Of a stretch of DNA of 64,000 bases, positions 28,069-37,026 are shown in pieces. The notes under the pieces were generated by a model, which saw only the letters and a list, made by a program, of their open reading frames with translations, did no database searches and was not told where the DNA came from. Position 1 is the first letter of the stretch. Every line of letters starts with the position of its first letter. Position numbers and translations under genes: made by a program. This stretch comes from Mycobacteroides franklinii. Its GTDB lineage: Bacteria; Actinomycetota; Actinomycetes; Mycobacteriales; Mycobacteriaceae. The stretch covers positions 186,001-250,000 of the forward strand of contig NZ_MAFQ01000006.1 in the NCBI RefSeq assembly GCF_002013895.1, written 5' to 3'.

Positions 28069-28887
28069 GTGCCAGATTCGAGGCGTACCTTGGTGACCAT
28101 GACGGCATCGGCCACGCCTCCAGAGGTACCAAGCCAAGAAACATTCGAAGCGGTCTACAACGGCAAACCCATGTTCGAGGGCGCCCCCACCGCAGGTGTC
28201 CCGTGGGATATCAAGGACGCACAACCACGCATCAAGGAGCTGGCCGCCTACGGCGCGCTGCACGGTGAGATCTTGGATATCGGCTGCGGCCTCGGCGAAA
28301 ACTCGATCTATCTCACGCAGCGAGGCCTGTCGGTCACCGGACTGGACTTCTCCCCCTCGGCCATCCACCAGGCGAAGCAACGCGCCGCCGCGGCGGGCGT
28401 CAGCGTGAACCTTGAGGTTGCCGACGCCACCAAGCTCGACGGCTGGGACGCAAGGTTCGACACCGTGATCGACAGCGCGGTGTATCACTGTTTTGACCAC
28501 GAGGGGCATCAGCAGTACGCGAACGCCCTGCACCGCGCCACCCGACCGGGAGCGCGGTGGTTCATCGCCTGCTTCGGCGATGGCTCGGTGAACGGCATCA
28601 CGATGCCGTTCGGCGTACAAGATCCCGAGGAGATCAGGAGCGTACTGGCCGAGGCTCATTGGAACATCCAATACTTCGGCAGGACAACATATCTCGGCTC
28701 CAGAGCAGCGTTTGTCGGCGCCGCGCTGGCCGGTATCGATCCCGAGCAGATGCCCGCCGACATGCGCGAGCGCTTTGCGCAGCCCGGGGTGGCGGCACAA
28801 GCACAGCAGACCTTCGAGCGTCTTCAGCAGCTCGACGACGACATGATCCACATGCCGTTCTTCAACATCGTCGCGGAAAGGGGCTAG
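28069..28887 (+). CDS. Class I SAM-dependent methyltransferase, first of a tandem pair
   Basis: This 272-residue methyltransferase has motif I in EILDIGCGLGENSIYL, motif post-I in VTGLDFSPSAI, motif II in FDTVIDSAVYHCF, and a HRATRPGARWFI block. The nearest families are thiopurine/UbiE-type small-molecule methyltransferases. Substrate unknown. It is closely similar to the next gene through residue about 190, then diverges, carrying an extra segment around AGIDPEQMPADMRERF. GTG 28069 has an AAGGGGG box 6 bases upstream. ATG 28099 is an alternative. Absent between rpfA and moaE2 in M. tuberculosis. Confidence 0.8.
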   Translation: MPDSRRTLVTMTASATPPEVPSQETFEAVYNGKPMFEGAPTAGVPWDIKDAQPRIKELAAYGALHGEILDIGCGLGENSIYLTQRGLSVTGLDFSPSAIHQAKQRAAAAGVSVNLEVADATKLDGWDARFDTVIDSAVYHCFDHEGHQQYANALHRATRPGARWFIACFGDGSVNGITMPFGVQDPEEIRSVLAEAHWNIQYFGRTTYLGSRAAFVGAALAGIDPEQMPADMRERFAQPGVAAQAQQTFERLQQLDDDMIHMPFFNIVAERG

Positions 28888-28892
28888 ACGCC

Positions 28893-29600
28893 ATGAGCGC
28901 ACCTACACAGAACATCTTCGAAGATCTCTATCGGGAGAGCCTCCACGAGGGCGGCCCCACTGTTCCGTGGGACTCCAAGGACGCCAAACCCCGCATCAAG
29001 GAGCTGGCCTTGCTCGGCGCGGTCCGCGGTGACGTCCTGGATATCGGCTGCGGCCTCGGGGACAATGCCATCTACCTTGCCCAGCAAGGATTTAACGTCA
29101 CTGGGTTGGATTTTGCCCCCTCGGCGATCGAACAGGCCAAGGGCCGGGCGGCCGCGGCCGGCGTTGCCGTCGACTTCCACGTTGCCGATGCGACCAAGCT
29201 TGATGGCTGGGAGGGAAAGTTCGACACCGTGATCGACAGCGGTGTCTACCACTGCTTCGACGACGAGGGCCACGTGAAGTACGCGAGTGCCCTGCACCGT
29301 GCCACCCGGTCCGGAGCACGTTGGTACATCTGGTGTTTCGCGCAGGGCGGGGTGCACGGCGTGCCTACACCGTTCCAGAACGGGATGCGGGCCGAAGAGA
29401 TCGAGCAGGCGCTACACACCAACGGATGGTCGGTGCGCCAGATCAACCTGACCACGATGAACGCACCAAAGGACGAATTCCTCGCCGCGATTCGCAGCTC
29501 CTATCGCGGCGACCCGGCCGTGCTGGACCGGCTGGAGCGCGATGTCAACGATCCGCTGCTGCACATCCCGGTGTACACGGTGATCGCCGCACGGGCGTAG
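28893..29600 (+). CDS. Class I SAM-dependent methyltransferase, second of a tandem pair
   Basis: This 235-residue paralogue of the previous gene has the same motifs nearly unchanged: VLDIGCGLGDNAIYL, VTGLDFAPSAIEQAK and FDTVIDSGVYHCFDDEGH. The start is ATG 28893 with a GAAAGGGG box. The 5-base gap suggests one transcript. Tandem duplication followed by divergence of the C-terminal substrate region is the likely history, perhaps for two related substrates. Confidence 0.8.
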   Translation: MSAPTQNIFEDLYRESLHEGGPTVPWDSKDAKPRIKELALLGAVRGDVLDIGCGLGDNAIYLAQQGFNVTGLDFAPSAIEQAKGRAAAAGVAVDFHVADATKLDGWEGKFDTVIDSGVYHCFDDEGHVKYASALHRATRSGARWYIWCFAQGGVHGVPTPFQNGMRAEEIEQALHTNGWSVRQINLTTMNAPKDEFLAAIRSSYRGDPAVLDRLERDVNDPLLHIPVYTVIAARA

Positions 29601-29607
29601 TAGCGGT

Positions 29608-30909
29608 TTAGAGCAGGCGGCCCGAGAGCACGCGGGCCGCCGCCCCCGACATCAGCGCGATGGTCCACAGCGCGGGAGTGGACGCCAGCATGGATCTCAC
29701 AGTGCACGTACCGGATTCGGGTTCCATGCCTTCCAGGCGCTGCGCCAGCCAGCGCAGGGCCGCGGGTGCCCCCAGCACCACCAGCGAGAGATGCTCACTG
29801 AGCTGATCGCGCCGATATGTGACATCGGTGCCGTGCGTCGCGTAGAAGCTCACCTGGCGGTCCACCTCGTCGATGCCGACGAGCTGGTCGCGCACCGCGG
29901 TATAGACGTAGACCGGGCAGGTTGGCGCCACCTTACCCAACCGCAGGTCCTCACTCATGGCGGTGAGGCCGGGCAGTGCCATGAGTTCGGCGATGGGCCG
30001 GTCCACATAGCGATCGAGACGGCGCATCGCGTATCGTCCGACAGCCTGACCCGTCGATAGCCCACGCACGGTGGTCATGATCTTTTCGCCCTGCGGCGTA
30101 AGGTGCGCCGTGAGAACCGAATCCAGCGCGGGATAGCTTCCGCGCAGGGCAGAGATCGCGGCAATACCCAGCCCGGCGAACAGTCCCCCGTCGGCCCGTT
30201 CCAAGATCTTGCTGGGGTCCGAGGCCGGTGAACCCAGTGCCGCCGCGACAATGTTGAGTTCGGGGGCATAGTTCGGCGCCATCTCCGCCGTCCACGAACT
30301 GGCAAGCCCACCACCGGAATAGCCCCACAGCCCGATGGGCGTGTTGGCCGGTAGTCGTAGTTCTCCAAATCGCAGGGTGGCCCGCAGGCTGTCGAGTACG
30401 TGATAACCGGGTTGGCGCGCAACGACATAACGCCCAGGCTGCCCTCCATGGTCGGCGACATTCACGATCCATCCCTGACGCAACGCGGCCGCCATCAACA
30501 GCAATTCGAGCTGCGGGTTGCTGAACGGGCCGCGCGCACCCTGCAGCAGGCAGTACGACGGAAAGCAAGATCGCTCACTGGAGTTGATCGCACACTGATA
30601 TGCCAACAGGCGGGGAGACCGGGGCTCATGGTCGGCCGGCACCAGCACGGTGGTGGTCGAGACTTCAGGGGCACCATCCGGATCCGTGGTTCGGTACAGC
30701 AGCTGCCATGCCGTCACCCGCTGGCGCAAGCGCCCCAGGAATCCGATGTCCACGGGACGGGCATGCAGGACCGTTCCCGGCGTCGTGTCCTCGAAGCCGT
30801 CCGGCGGAACATGGAAGGGGTCATCGCTCGGGCGCGCCGGGCGCATGCCCGGGTGCGCGAAGGTCCGCGGCGCGGGCGCTGCGTCGTGGCGGCGCACAGG
30901 AATGCTCAT
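29608..30909 (-). CDS. Secretory lipase-family (LIP) hydrolase
   Basis: This 433-residue serine hydrolase fits the fungal/bacterial secretory lipase family: YQCAINSSERSCFPSYCLLQ with cysteines, the nucleophile elbow GLWGYSGGGLASSW near residue 195, and late DQLV and HLSLVVLGAP regions for the aspartate and histidine. No classical signal peptide is obvious, only a hydrophilic N terminus, so export is doubtful. It is convergent with the methyltransferase pair, with 7 bases between. Substrate is probably triacylglycerol or another ester; not determined. Confidence 0.8.
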   Translation of the reverse strand: MSIPVRRHDAAPAPRTFAHPGMRPARPSDDPFHVPPDGFEDTTPGTVLHARPVDIGFLGRLRQRVTAWQLLYRTTDPDGAPEVSTTTVLVPADHEPRSPRLLAYQCAINSSERSCFPSYCLLQGARGPFSNPQLELLLMAAALRQGWIVNVADHGGQPGRYVVARQPGYHVLDSLRATLRFGELRLPANTPIGLWGYSGGGLASSWTAEMAPNYAPELNIVAAALGSPASDPSKILERADGGLFAGLGIAAISALRGSYPALDSVLTAHLTPQGEKIMTTVRGLSTGQAVGRYAMRRLDRYVDRPIAELMALPGLTAMSEDLRLGKVAPTCPVYVYTAVRDQLVGIDEVDRQVSFYATHGTDVTYRRDQLSEHLSLVVLGAPAALRWLAQRLEGMEPESGTCTVRSMLASTPALWTIALMSGAAARVLSGRLL

Positions 30910-30996
30910 GAACTATCGAAGCTAATGTACCCACCGCGGTGACAGTCCGATGATCTGGGTTTTTAGGTATCAGACCCCAATCGGAGCCCGGATTTT

Positions 30997-31425
30997 TCAG
31001 GCCGAGCCCACCCACTCGTCGCTGCCATCGGCGAAGAACTGGTGTTTCCACACCGGCAGCGCAGCCTTCACGTCGTCGACGAGGCGCTGACAGGTGGTGA
31101 ATGCCTGCCGACGATGGTCGGCGCTCACCGCCACCACGAAGGCCGCCTCCCCGACCGCCAATTCACCGATGCGATGACTCACCGCGACGGCGCGCACACC
31201 GTCTGCCTGCGCCGCGATGCCTTCCACGACATCGGCGAGCACCTGCGCTGCGGACGGATGCGCCGAGTACTCCAGCCGCAGCACCGTCTTGCCGCCGTCG
31301 TGGTCGCGCACATTGCCCACGAATCCGACTGTGGCCCCAGCGGATTCGTGATCGACGAGCCGTTCGTGCTCGATCAGCGAGATGGGTTCCGCGGTCAGCA
31401 GCGCACGAGTGACGCTGGCGCTCAT
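30997..31425 (-). CDS. moaE: Molybdopterin synthase catalytic subunit MoaE (MoaE2)
   Basis: This 142-residue subunit transfers sulfur from MoaD to precursor Z. Landmarks are [51 protein letters not shown], and the lysine-bearing [15 protein letters not shown]. Its ATG overlaps the mog stop by 4 bases (ATGA), placing it third in the moaC-mog-moaE run. Confidence 0.95.
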   Translation of the reverse strand: MSASVTRALLTAEPISLIEHERLVDHESAGATVGFVGNVRDHDGGKTVLRLEYSAHPSAAQVLADVVEGIAAQADGVRAVAVSHRIGELAVGEAAFVVAVSADHRRQAFTTCQRLVDDVKAALPVWKHQFFADGSDEWVGSA

Positions 31426-31901
31426 CCGTGATCACCCCCGCCTATCTGGTCCAGGGCGTGGTCGAGCACGCCGCCGAGCACCTCGAGCCCGTCGCGCACC
31501 CCGCCGGTGGAGCCGGGCAGGTTGACCACCAGGGTGCCTCCGGCGACCCCGCAGACGCCGCGGGACAGGATGCTGGTGGGTACGGCGGGCAGCCCGGAGC
31601 GTCTGATGGCATCGGCCAAGCCGGGGATCTGATAGTCCAGTAGCGCGGCGGTCTGTTCGGGGGTGGCATCGGTGGGCGAGAGCCCGGTGCCGCCGGTGGT
31701 GATGACGAGCGACACCCCGAGCGCGGAACGTATCGCGTCTCCCACCGCGTCACCATCGGGCACGACGATCGGTTCTTCCACCCGGAAGCCGCGTGTACCA
31801 AGCCATTCGGCGATGACGGGCCCGGTCTTGTCGGGATATTGACCGGTGGCCGCCCGAGTGGACGCCACGATCACCCGCGCAGATCTCAGGGCCGGGTCCA
31901 T
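31422..31901 (-). CDS. mog: Molybdopterin adenylyltransferase Mog/MoaB-type
   Basis: This 159-residue protein has the MoaB/Mog fold: [28 protein letters not shown] and [19 protein letters not shown] with the nucleotide-binding aspartate. It adenylates molybdopterin before metal insertion. The ATG at 31901 falls 16 bases inside the 3' end of moaC, an overlap consistent with coupling. Confidence 0.93.
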   Translation of the reverse strand: MDPALRSARVIVASTRAATGQYPDKTGPVIAEWLGTRGFRVEEPIVVPDGDAVGDAIRSALGVSLVITTGGTGLSPTDATPEQTAALLDYQIPGLADAIRRSGLPAVPTSILSRGVCGVAGGTLVVNLPGSTGGVRDGLEVLGGVLDHALDQIGGGDHG

Positions 31902-32401
31902 GTTCCGGTCTTGCCGCCCTCTTTGCGCAGCACCCTGACATCGTCGATGCGCGAGGCGGGATCGACGGCCTTGACCATGTCGTGCAATGTCAGCCCGGCG
32001 ACCGTCACCGCGGTCAGCGCCTCCATCTCGACCCCGGTGCGGTCATTGGTGCGGGCGACGGCGGTGATGTCGATGTGGCTGTCGGCGATATCGAAGTCGA
32101 CGTCGATGCCGGTGAGCGGTACCTGATGGCACAGCGGGATGAGTTCGCTGGTGCGTTTGGCGGCCATGATGGCGGCCAGCCGGGCGGTGGCAATGGCATC
32201 ACCCTTGGGCAGGGTGCCTGCGGCGGTCCCGGTCAATAGTTCGATCACGTCCGGGGTGGTGACGAAGCGTCCCGCTGCGACGGCCTCGCGCGCGGTGGCC
32301 TGTTTGGCCGACACGTCGACCATGTGCGCAGAACCGTGCTCGTCGATATGCGAGAGACCGTCGGGCTCGGATGAGCCGCTTGCGCGAAGACTCTCGGGCA
32401 C
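31886..32401 (-). CDS. moaC: Cyclic pyranopterin monophosphate synthase MoaC (MoaC2)
   Basis: This 171-residue enzyme follows MoaA in cofactor synthesis. It shows MVDVSAKQATAREAV, KGDAIATARLAAIMAAKRTS, ELIPLCHQVPL with the catalytic lysine/histidine region, RTGVEMEALTAVTVAGLTLH and DMVKAVDPASRIDDVRVL. The start is GTG 32401 (VPESLRASG...), which sits 4 bases below the stop of the small upstream ORF. A longer frame up to 32884 would run through that ORF and is rejected. Confidence 0.93.
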   Translation of the reverse strand: MPESLRASGSSEPDGLSHIDEHGSAHMVDVSAKQATAREAVAAGRFVTTPDVIELLTGTAAGTLPKGDAIATARLAAIMAAKRTSELIPLCHQVPLTGIDVDFDIADSHIDITAVARTNDRTGVEMEALTAVTVAGLTLHDMVKAVDPASRIDDVRVLRKEGGKTGTWTRP

Positions 32402-32405
32402 CGCT

Positions 32406-32579
32406 CTACTTGTTGATGACGGTGACGGGGTGAACGTAGGGCACGGACGCCACGGGGAACTCGAGGTCGCCGAAGGGTGAAAGCGCTCCGGTGCGGTCGG
32501 CCGCCAGTTCGGAGACGGCGTGCTCGCCGTCCACGTGCGCGGGCCAGCCGTTGTCGACATATTGCTCTTTGTCAGCCAC
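32406..32579 (-). CDS. Short conserved protein upstream of moaC
   Basis: A 57-residue ORF (GTG 32579 to TAG 32406) with good GC-rich codon use. It starts [20 protein letters not shown] and ends [15 protein letters not shown]. Its position between moaC2 and the helicase-associated gene is that of Rv0863. It is immediately upstream of moaC (4 bases), so likely the first gene of that operon. No domain is recognised. It is short, so it is often missed. Confidence 0.6.
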   Translation of the reverse strand: MADKEQYVDNGWPAHVDGEHAVSELAADRTGALSPFGDLEFPVASVPYVHPVTVINK

Positions 32580-32642
32580 GCAGCCATTGTGGCAGGCCGA
32601 GAGGCCGACGGCGAACCCAACCCGCCTCTACGCTGGTGATCG

Positions 32643-34877
32643 ATGAGTGACGATGCGGCGTTGGCTGGTTTGGCGGCGTGGTTACGCCGCTTGCCAGATG
32701 AACAGTTGGTACAGCTGGTTCGGCTGCGGCCCGATTTGGCCTCGCCCCCTCCGGGTTCACTGGCGGCTCTGGCGGGCCGGGCGCTGTCGCGCCAGTCGGT
32801 GCGTGCGGCCACCGACAACCTGGACTTTTTGGCCCTGGCGGTGCTGGATGCGCTGTTGGTGGCGCGTGCGGATGTCACCGGCACGTCCCTGGCGAATGTG
32901 CTCGCTCAGGTCGACGGCCGTGCCACCGAGCTGCAGGTTCGCGCCACCCTGGACCGGCTGCGCGAGCTGGCGCTGGTGTGGGGGGAAGGCGAGCTGCATC
33001 TGGCGGGCGAGACCCGGTTCGGCCTCCCGTGGGTGGTCGGGCAGGTGATCAGCGAGCAGACACCTGATTCCTACGATGCGGCGCGCGCAGCCTTGGAGGC
33101 GACCGACGAACGCGGCATGGAGCTGCTGGGGGCTCTCCTGACCGGGTCTCCCATCGGCCGCACCCGGGACGCCGCTCCGGACGCCCCACCGGACCGTCCG
33201 GTGCAGCGGCTGCTGACAGCCGGACTACTGCAGCGCGTCGATGACGAGACGGTGCTGCTGCCGCGCTTCGTGGCACAGCTTCTCCGCGGCGAGGAGCCCG
33301 ATCGGCTGCAGCCTCCGGCCGTGGAGACGACGTCGGCCACCCAGGCCGAGGCCGACGCGGCCGCCGCCGGCGCGGCCCTGGACCTGCTGCGCGAGGTGGG
33401 CCTGCTGCTCGAAGAGCTGAGCGTCAACCCCGCGCCGCAGCTACGCAGCGGTGGCCTGGGCGTGCGCGAGGTCAAGCGGCTGGCGAAGGCGACGGGCATC
33501 GATGACAGCCGGATAGGTCTGCTGCTGGAGGTGCTGGCCGCCGCGGAGCTGATCGCTGTCGGTGACCCCGATATCGAGACCGATGCCGAAGGCTGGCATT
33601 GGGCACCGACCGTGCAGGCCGACCGGTTCGCCGAGGTGCCGACCGCTGCCCGCTGGCTCCGGTTGATGTCGGCATGGCTGATGCTCGCGGCTCGCCCCGA
33701 TCTCATCGGCAAGCGCACCAGCGATGACAAACCGATTGCGGCCCTTTCAGATTCACTGCGTTCGACGGCGGCTCCCCATGATCGAAAGCTGCTTCTGGAA
33801 GTCCTCGGTGCGCTGCAACCCGGGCAGGGATTGCGGCCCGAGGAGGCGTCCCGAATGATGCGCTGGCGTCGTCCGCGTTGGGGTGCCCGGCTGGGAACCG
33901 AACCGGTGACGGCACTGCTGTTCGAGGCGACGACGTTGGGGGTGATCGGACGTGGTGCGCTGACGACGCCTATCCGCACCTTCCTGGACAGCACGGGCGA
34001 TGAGGCGGCGACGCTGGCCGCGATGGAGAAGGCGCTGCCCGCTCCCATCGACCATTTCCTGGTGCAGGCCGATCTCACCGTCGTCGCGCCCGGGCCGCTC
34101 ACGCGTGAGGTGGAACTGGATCTGGCCGCGGTGGCGCAGCTCGAGTCGGCGGGGGCTGCCAGTGTCTTTCGGGTCAGCGAGGCCAGCATCCGGCGGGCCC
34201 TGGACTCCGGGCGCACCGCCACCGGCCTGCACAGCTTCTTCGGATCCAGGTCGAAAACTCCTGTCCCCCAGTCTTTGACGTATCTCGTCGACGACGTCGC
34301 GCGCCGGCATGGGCAACTTCGGGCCGGGGTGGCGACCTCGTTCCTGCGCTGTGACGACGTGGCCCTGCTGGCGCAGGTGATGGCGTCGGCGCTGGCCGAG
34401 GATCTGAGTCTGCGACTACTGGCCCCTACCGTGGCGGTCTCGCTGGCCCCGTTGGCCGAGCTGGTGGCCAGGCTGCGTTCGGCGGGCTTCGCCCCCGCCG
34501 CCGAGGATGCCACCGGCACAATCGTGGAGCTGCGGGCACACCGGGCGCGGGTGACTCCGCAACCACATCGGATGGGTTGGACGCCGCCGGTGCTCAGCGA
34601 GCCCGCCGCCGCGGCGGTCGTCAAGGCATTGCGCGCGGCGGGCGATCACGATGGGATTCGCATCGAGCCCTCGCACGCCGTGGCGCTGCTGCAGCAGTCC
34701 GCCAAGGCGCAGACCAGCGTGTTGATCGGATACGTGGACCCGGCCGGGGTGGCATCCTCGCGGGTGGTCAATCCGATCAGCGTGCGAGGCGGGCAGCTGT
34801 CGGCCTTTGACACCGCTGCCGGGCGGATCCGGGATTTCGCGATTCACCGCATCACCGCTGTCTCGCCCCCGGGCTGA
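32643..34877 (+). CDS. Helicase-associated (XPB/Ssl2 N-terminal-like) protein
   Basis: This 744-residue protein corresponds to Rv0862c. It lacks Walker motifs but has repeated winged-helix-like and XPB-damage-recognition-like segments: YAACQMNSW-free N-terminal region LAAWLRRLPDEQLVQLVRLR, RSGGLGVREVKRLAKATGID and a C-terminal VLIGYVDPAGVASSRVVNPI block. The latter resembles the beta-domain in XPB/Ssl2-type helicase accessory proteins. It probably works with the XPB helicase encoded 0.5 kb downstream, perhaps in nucleotide excision or transcription-coupled repair. Role is inferred from homology and neighbourhood. Confidence 0.8.
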   Translation: MSDDAALAGLAAWLRRLPDEQLVQLVRLRPDLASPPPGSLAALAGRALSRQSVRAATDNLDFLALAVLDALLVARADVTGTSLANVLAQVDGRATELQVRATLDRLRELALVWGEGELHLAGETRFGLPWVVGQVISEQTPDSYDAARAALEATDERGMELLGALLTGSPIGRTRDAAPDAPPDRPVQRLLTAGLLQRVDDETVLLPRFVAQLLRGEEPDRLQPPAVETTSATQAEADAAAAGAALDLLREVGLLLEELSVNPAPQLRSGGLGVREVKRLAKATGIDDSRIGLLLEVLAAAELIAVGDPDIETDAEGWHWAPTVQADRFAEVPTAARWLRLMSAWLMLAARPDLIGKRTSDDKPIAALSDSLRSTAAPHDRKLLLEVLGALQPGQGLRPEEASRMMRWRRPRWGARLGTEPVTALLFEATTLGVIGRGALTTPIRTFLDSTGDEAATLAAMEKALPAPIDHFLVQADLTVVAPGPLTREVELDLAAVAQLESAGAASVFRVSEASIRRALDSGRTATGLHSFFGSRSKTPVPQSLTYLVDDVARRHGQLRAGVATSFLRCDDVALLAQVMASALAEDLSLRLLAPTVAVSLAPLAELVARLRSAGFAPAAEDATGTIVELRAHRARVTPQPHRMGWTPPVLSEPAAAAVVKALRAAGDHDGIRIEPSHAVALLQQSAKAQTSVLIGYVDPAGVASSRVVNPISVRGGQLSAFDTAAGRIRDFAIHRITAVSPPG

Positions 34878-34906
34878 TCCGGTGAGCAAGCGGGCCGGTT
34901 AGCCCG

Positions 34907-35305
34907 TCAGCGGACACCTTCGAATGGGTTCCATGACTCACTGCCGCGAACCCAGTGCAGGTAGTAGGCCTGGTTGGCGATGGTCATGAAGGCGGCAGCA
35001 AATCCGATGGAGACTCCGCGCACTACACCGTCCGAGGCTCCGACGAGCTGCATGACAACACCGAGACTGAGGGTTATCCCCAGCAGGACCAGACCCTTGC
35101 GCCACATGCCCTTCACGAAGAAGTAGATCGGACCGAAAAAGAAGGCCAAGAAGTTGCTGGTCAGCCGCATCCGAGCGCCGAAAGGCACCGACCGGAAGAA
35201 TGCGTTGGCCTCCGCCTTCGACGGCGCCGCCGCGTACTGGTCATAAAACGCGAACCGCCGCTGCCAAATCTCCGCCAGGGTGCTGCGGTCTTGTGGTGTC
35301 GTCAC
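34907..35305 (-). CDS. DUF2628 membrane protein
   Basis: This 132-residue protein has a soluble N terminus with FYDQYAAAPSKAEANAFF, and helices near residues 55-80, 84-98 and 100-118. FFFGPIYFFVKGMWRKGLVL is the hallmark of DUF2628. No function known. It lies on the opposite strand between the two helicase-related genes, so it is convergent with the first. Confidence 0.8.
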   Translation of the reverse strand: MTTPQDRSTLAEIWQRRFAFYDQYAAAPSKAEANAFFRSVPFGARMRLTSNFLAFFFGPIYFFVKGMWRKGLVLLGITLSLGVVMQLVGASDGVVRGVSIGFAAAFMTIANQAYYLHWVRGSESWNPFEGVR

Positions 35306-35369
35306 CGCAGCAATCTAGCAAGGACGCTCGACATCCGCTATGTCGCCGGGGGTCACTATCCTGGACCGA

Positions 35370-37022
35370 ATGACCGATGGACCGCTGATCGTCCAGTCCG
35401 ATAAGACCGTGCTGCTGGAGGTCGACCACGACCAGGCAGACGCGGCGCGCCAGGCTATCGCTCCGTTCGCCGAGCTAGAACGCGCACCCGAGCATGTGCA
35501 CACCTACCGCATCACCCCGCTGGCGCTGTGGAACGCCCGTGCCGCCGGACACGATGCCGAACAAGTTGTCGACGCACTCGTCACCTTCTCCCGCTACGCG
35601 GTGCCGCAACCGCTGCTGGTGGACATCGTGGACACCATGGCCCGCTACGGGCGCCTGCAGCTGATCAAGCACCCGGCGCACGGCCTCACCCTGGTGAGCC
35701 TGGACCGCGCCGTGCTCGAAGAGGTGCTGCGGCACAAGAAGATCGCCCCCATGTTCGGCACCCGCATCGATGACGACACCATCCAGGTGCACCCCAGCGA
35801 GCGCGGCCGCATCAAGCAGATGTTGCTCAAAATCGGCTGGCCCGCCGAGGATCTCGCGGGATACGTGGACGGCGAGGCCCACCCGATCACCCTGGCGCAG
35901 GACGGCTGGGAGCTGCGCGACTATCAGCAGATGGCGGCTGACTCCTTCTGGGCCGGCGGCTCCGGTGTGGTGGTGCTGCCCTGCGGCGCCGGCAAGACGC
36001 TGGTGGGTGCCGCCGCGATGGCCAAGGCGCAGGCGACCACTCTCATCCTGGTCACCAACACCGTCGCCGGACGACAGTGGAAACGTGAGCTCATCGCGCG
36101 CACGTCGTTGACCGAGGACGAGATCGGCGAATACTCGGGCGAGCGCAAGGAGATTCGTCCGGTCACCATCGCCACCTATCAGGTGATTACCCGGCGCACC
36201 AAGGGCGAGTACCGCCATCTGGAGCTGTTCGACAGCCGGGACTGGGGCCTGATCGTCTACGACGAGGTGCACCTGCTGCCCGCTCCGGTATTCCGGATGA
36301 CCGCGGACCTGCAGTCGCGGCGCCGCCTCGGCCTTACCGCCACCCTTATCCGGGAGGACGGCCGTGAGGGCGACGTGTTCAGCCTCATCGGCCCCAAGCG
36401 CTATGACGCACCATGGAAAGACATTGAGGCACAAGGCTGGATCGCACCCGCCGAATGCATCGAGGTGCGCGTCACGCTCACCGACAACGAGCGGATGATC
36501 TACGCGACCGCAGAGGCCGACGAGCGCTACAAGCTCTGCTCCACGGCCCACACGAAGATCAACGTGGTGAAGTCGATCTTGGCCCGTCATCCCGGGGCGC
36601 CGACGTTGGTGATCGGCGCATACCTGGATCAGCTGGATGAACTGGGAGCCCAGCTGGATGCCCCGGTGATCCAGGGCTCCACCAAGAACGCCGAACGCGA
36701 GGCTCTTTTCGACGCGTTCCGCAAAGGCGAGATCGGCACACTGGTGGTGTCCAAGGTAGCCAACTTCTCCATTGATCTGCCGGAAGCATCAGTGGCCGTA
36801 CAGGTTTCGGGCACGTTTGGCTCACGCCAAGAGGAAGCGCAACGCCTTGGGCGGCTGCTACGCCCCAAGGCCGACGGCGGGCAGGCCTACTTCTATTCGG
36901 TGGTTTCCCGCGACACCCTCGACGCCGAGTACGCCGCACACCGGCAGCGGTTCCTGGCCGAACAGGGCTATGGCTACCGGATCACCGACGCGGACGATCT
37001 GCTGGGACCGACGATCGGTTAG
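35370..37022 (+). CDS. ercc3: XPB-type DNA helicase (ERCC3 homologue)
   Basis: This 550-residue SF2 helicase moves 3' to 5' and unwinds DNA in repair. It has an N-terminal damage-recognition region (residues 1-170), Walker A in LPCGAGKTLVGAA near 208, DEVH box YDEVHLLPAP near 297, a RED-like motif IREDGREGDVFS, and C-terminal motifs VIQGSTKNAERE and QEEAQRLGRLLRPK. Sequence is very close to M. tuberculosis Rv0861c as I recall it. The start is ATG 35370 (MTDGPLIVQSDKT), ten codons into a longer frame. Confidence 0.95.
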   Translation: MTDGPLIVQSDKTVLLEVDHDQADAARQAIAPFAELERAPEHVHTYRITPLALWNARAAGHDAEQVVDALVTFSRYAVPQPLLVDIVDTMARYGRLQLIKHPAHGLTLVSLDRAVLEEVLRHKKIAPMFGTRIDDDTIQVHPSERGRIKQMLLKIGWPAEDLAGYVDGEAHPITLAQDGWELRDYQQMAADSFWAGGSGVVVLPCGAGKTLVGAAAMAKAQATTLILVTNTVAGRQWKRELIARTSLTEDEIGEYSGERKEIRPVTIATYQVITRRTKGEYRHLELFDSRDWGLIVYDEVHLLPAPVFRMTADLQSRRRLGLTATLIREDGREGDVFSLIGPKRYDAPWKDIEAQGWIAPAECIEVRVTLTDNERMIYATAEADERYKLCSTAHTKINVVKSILARHPGAPTLVIGAYLDQLDELGAQLDAPVIQGSTKNAEREALFDAFRKGEIGTLVVSKVANFSIDLPEASVAVQVSGTFGSRQEEAQRLGRLLRPKADGGQAYFYSVVSRDTLDAEYAAHRQRFLAEQGYGYRITDADDLLGPTIG

Positions 37023-37026
37023 CGCC

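Noticed and set aside
32402..32884. Extended start for moaC
   Set aside because: The frame would cross the small upstream gene and the start of another gene, and adds residues without MoaC similarity.
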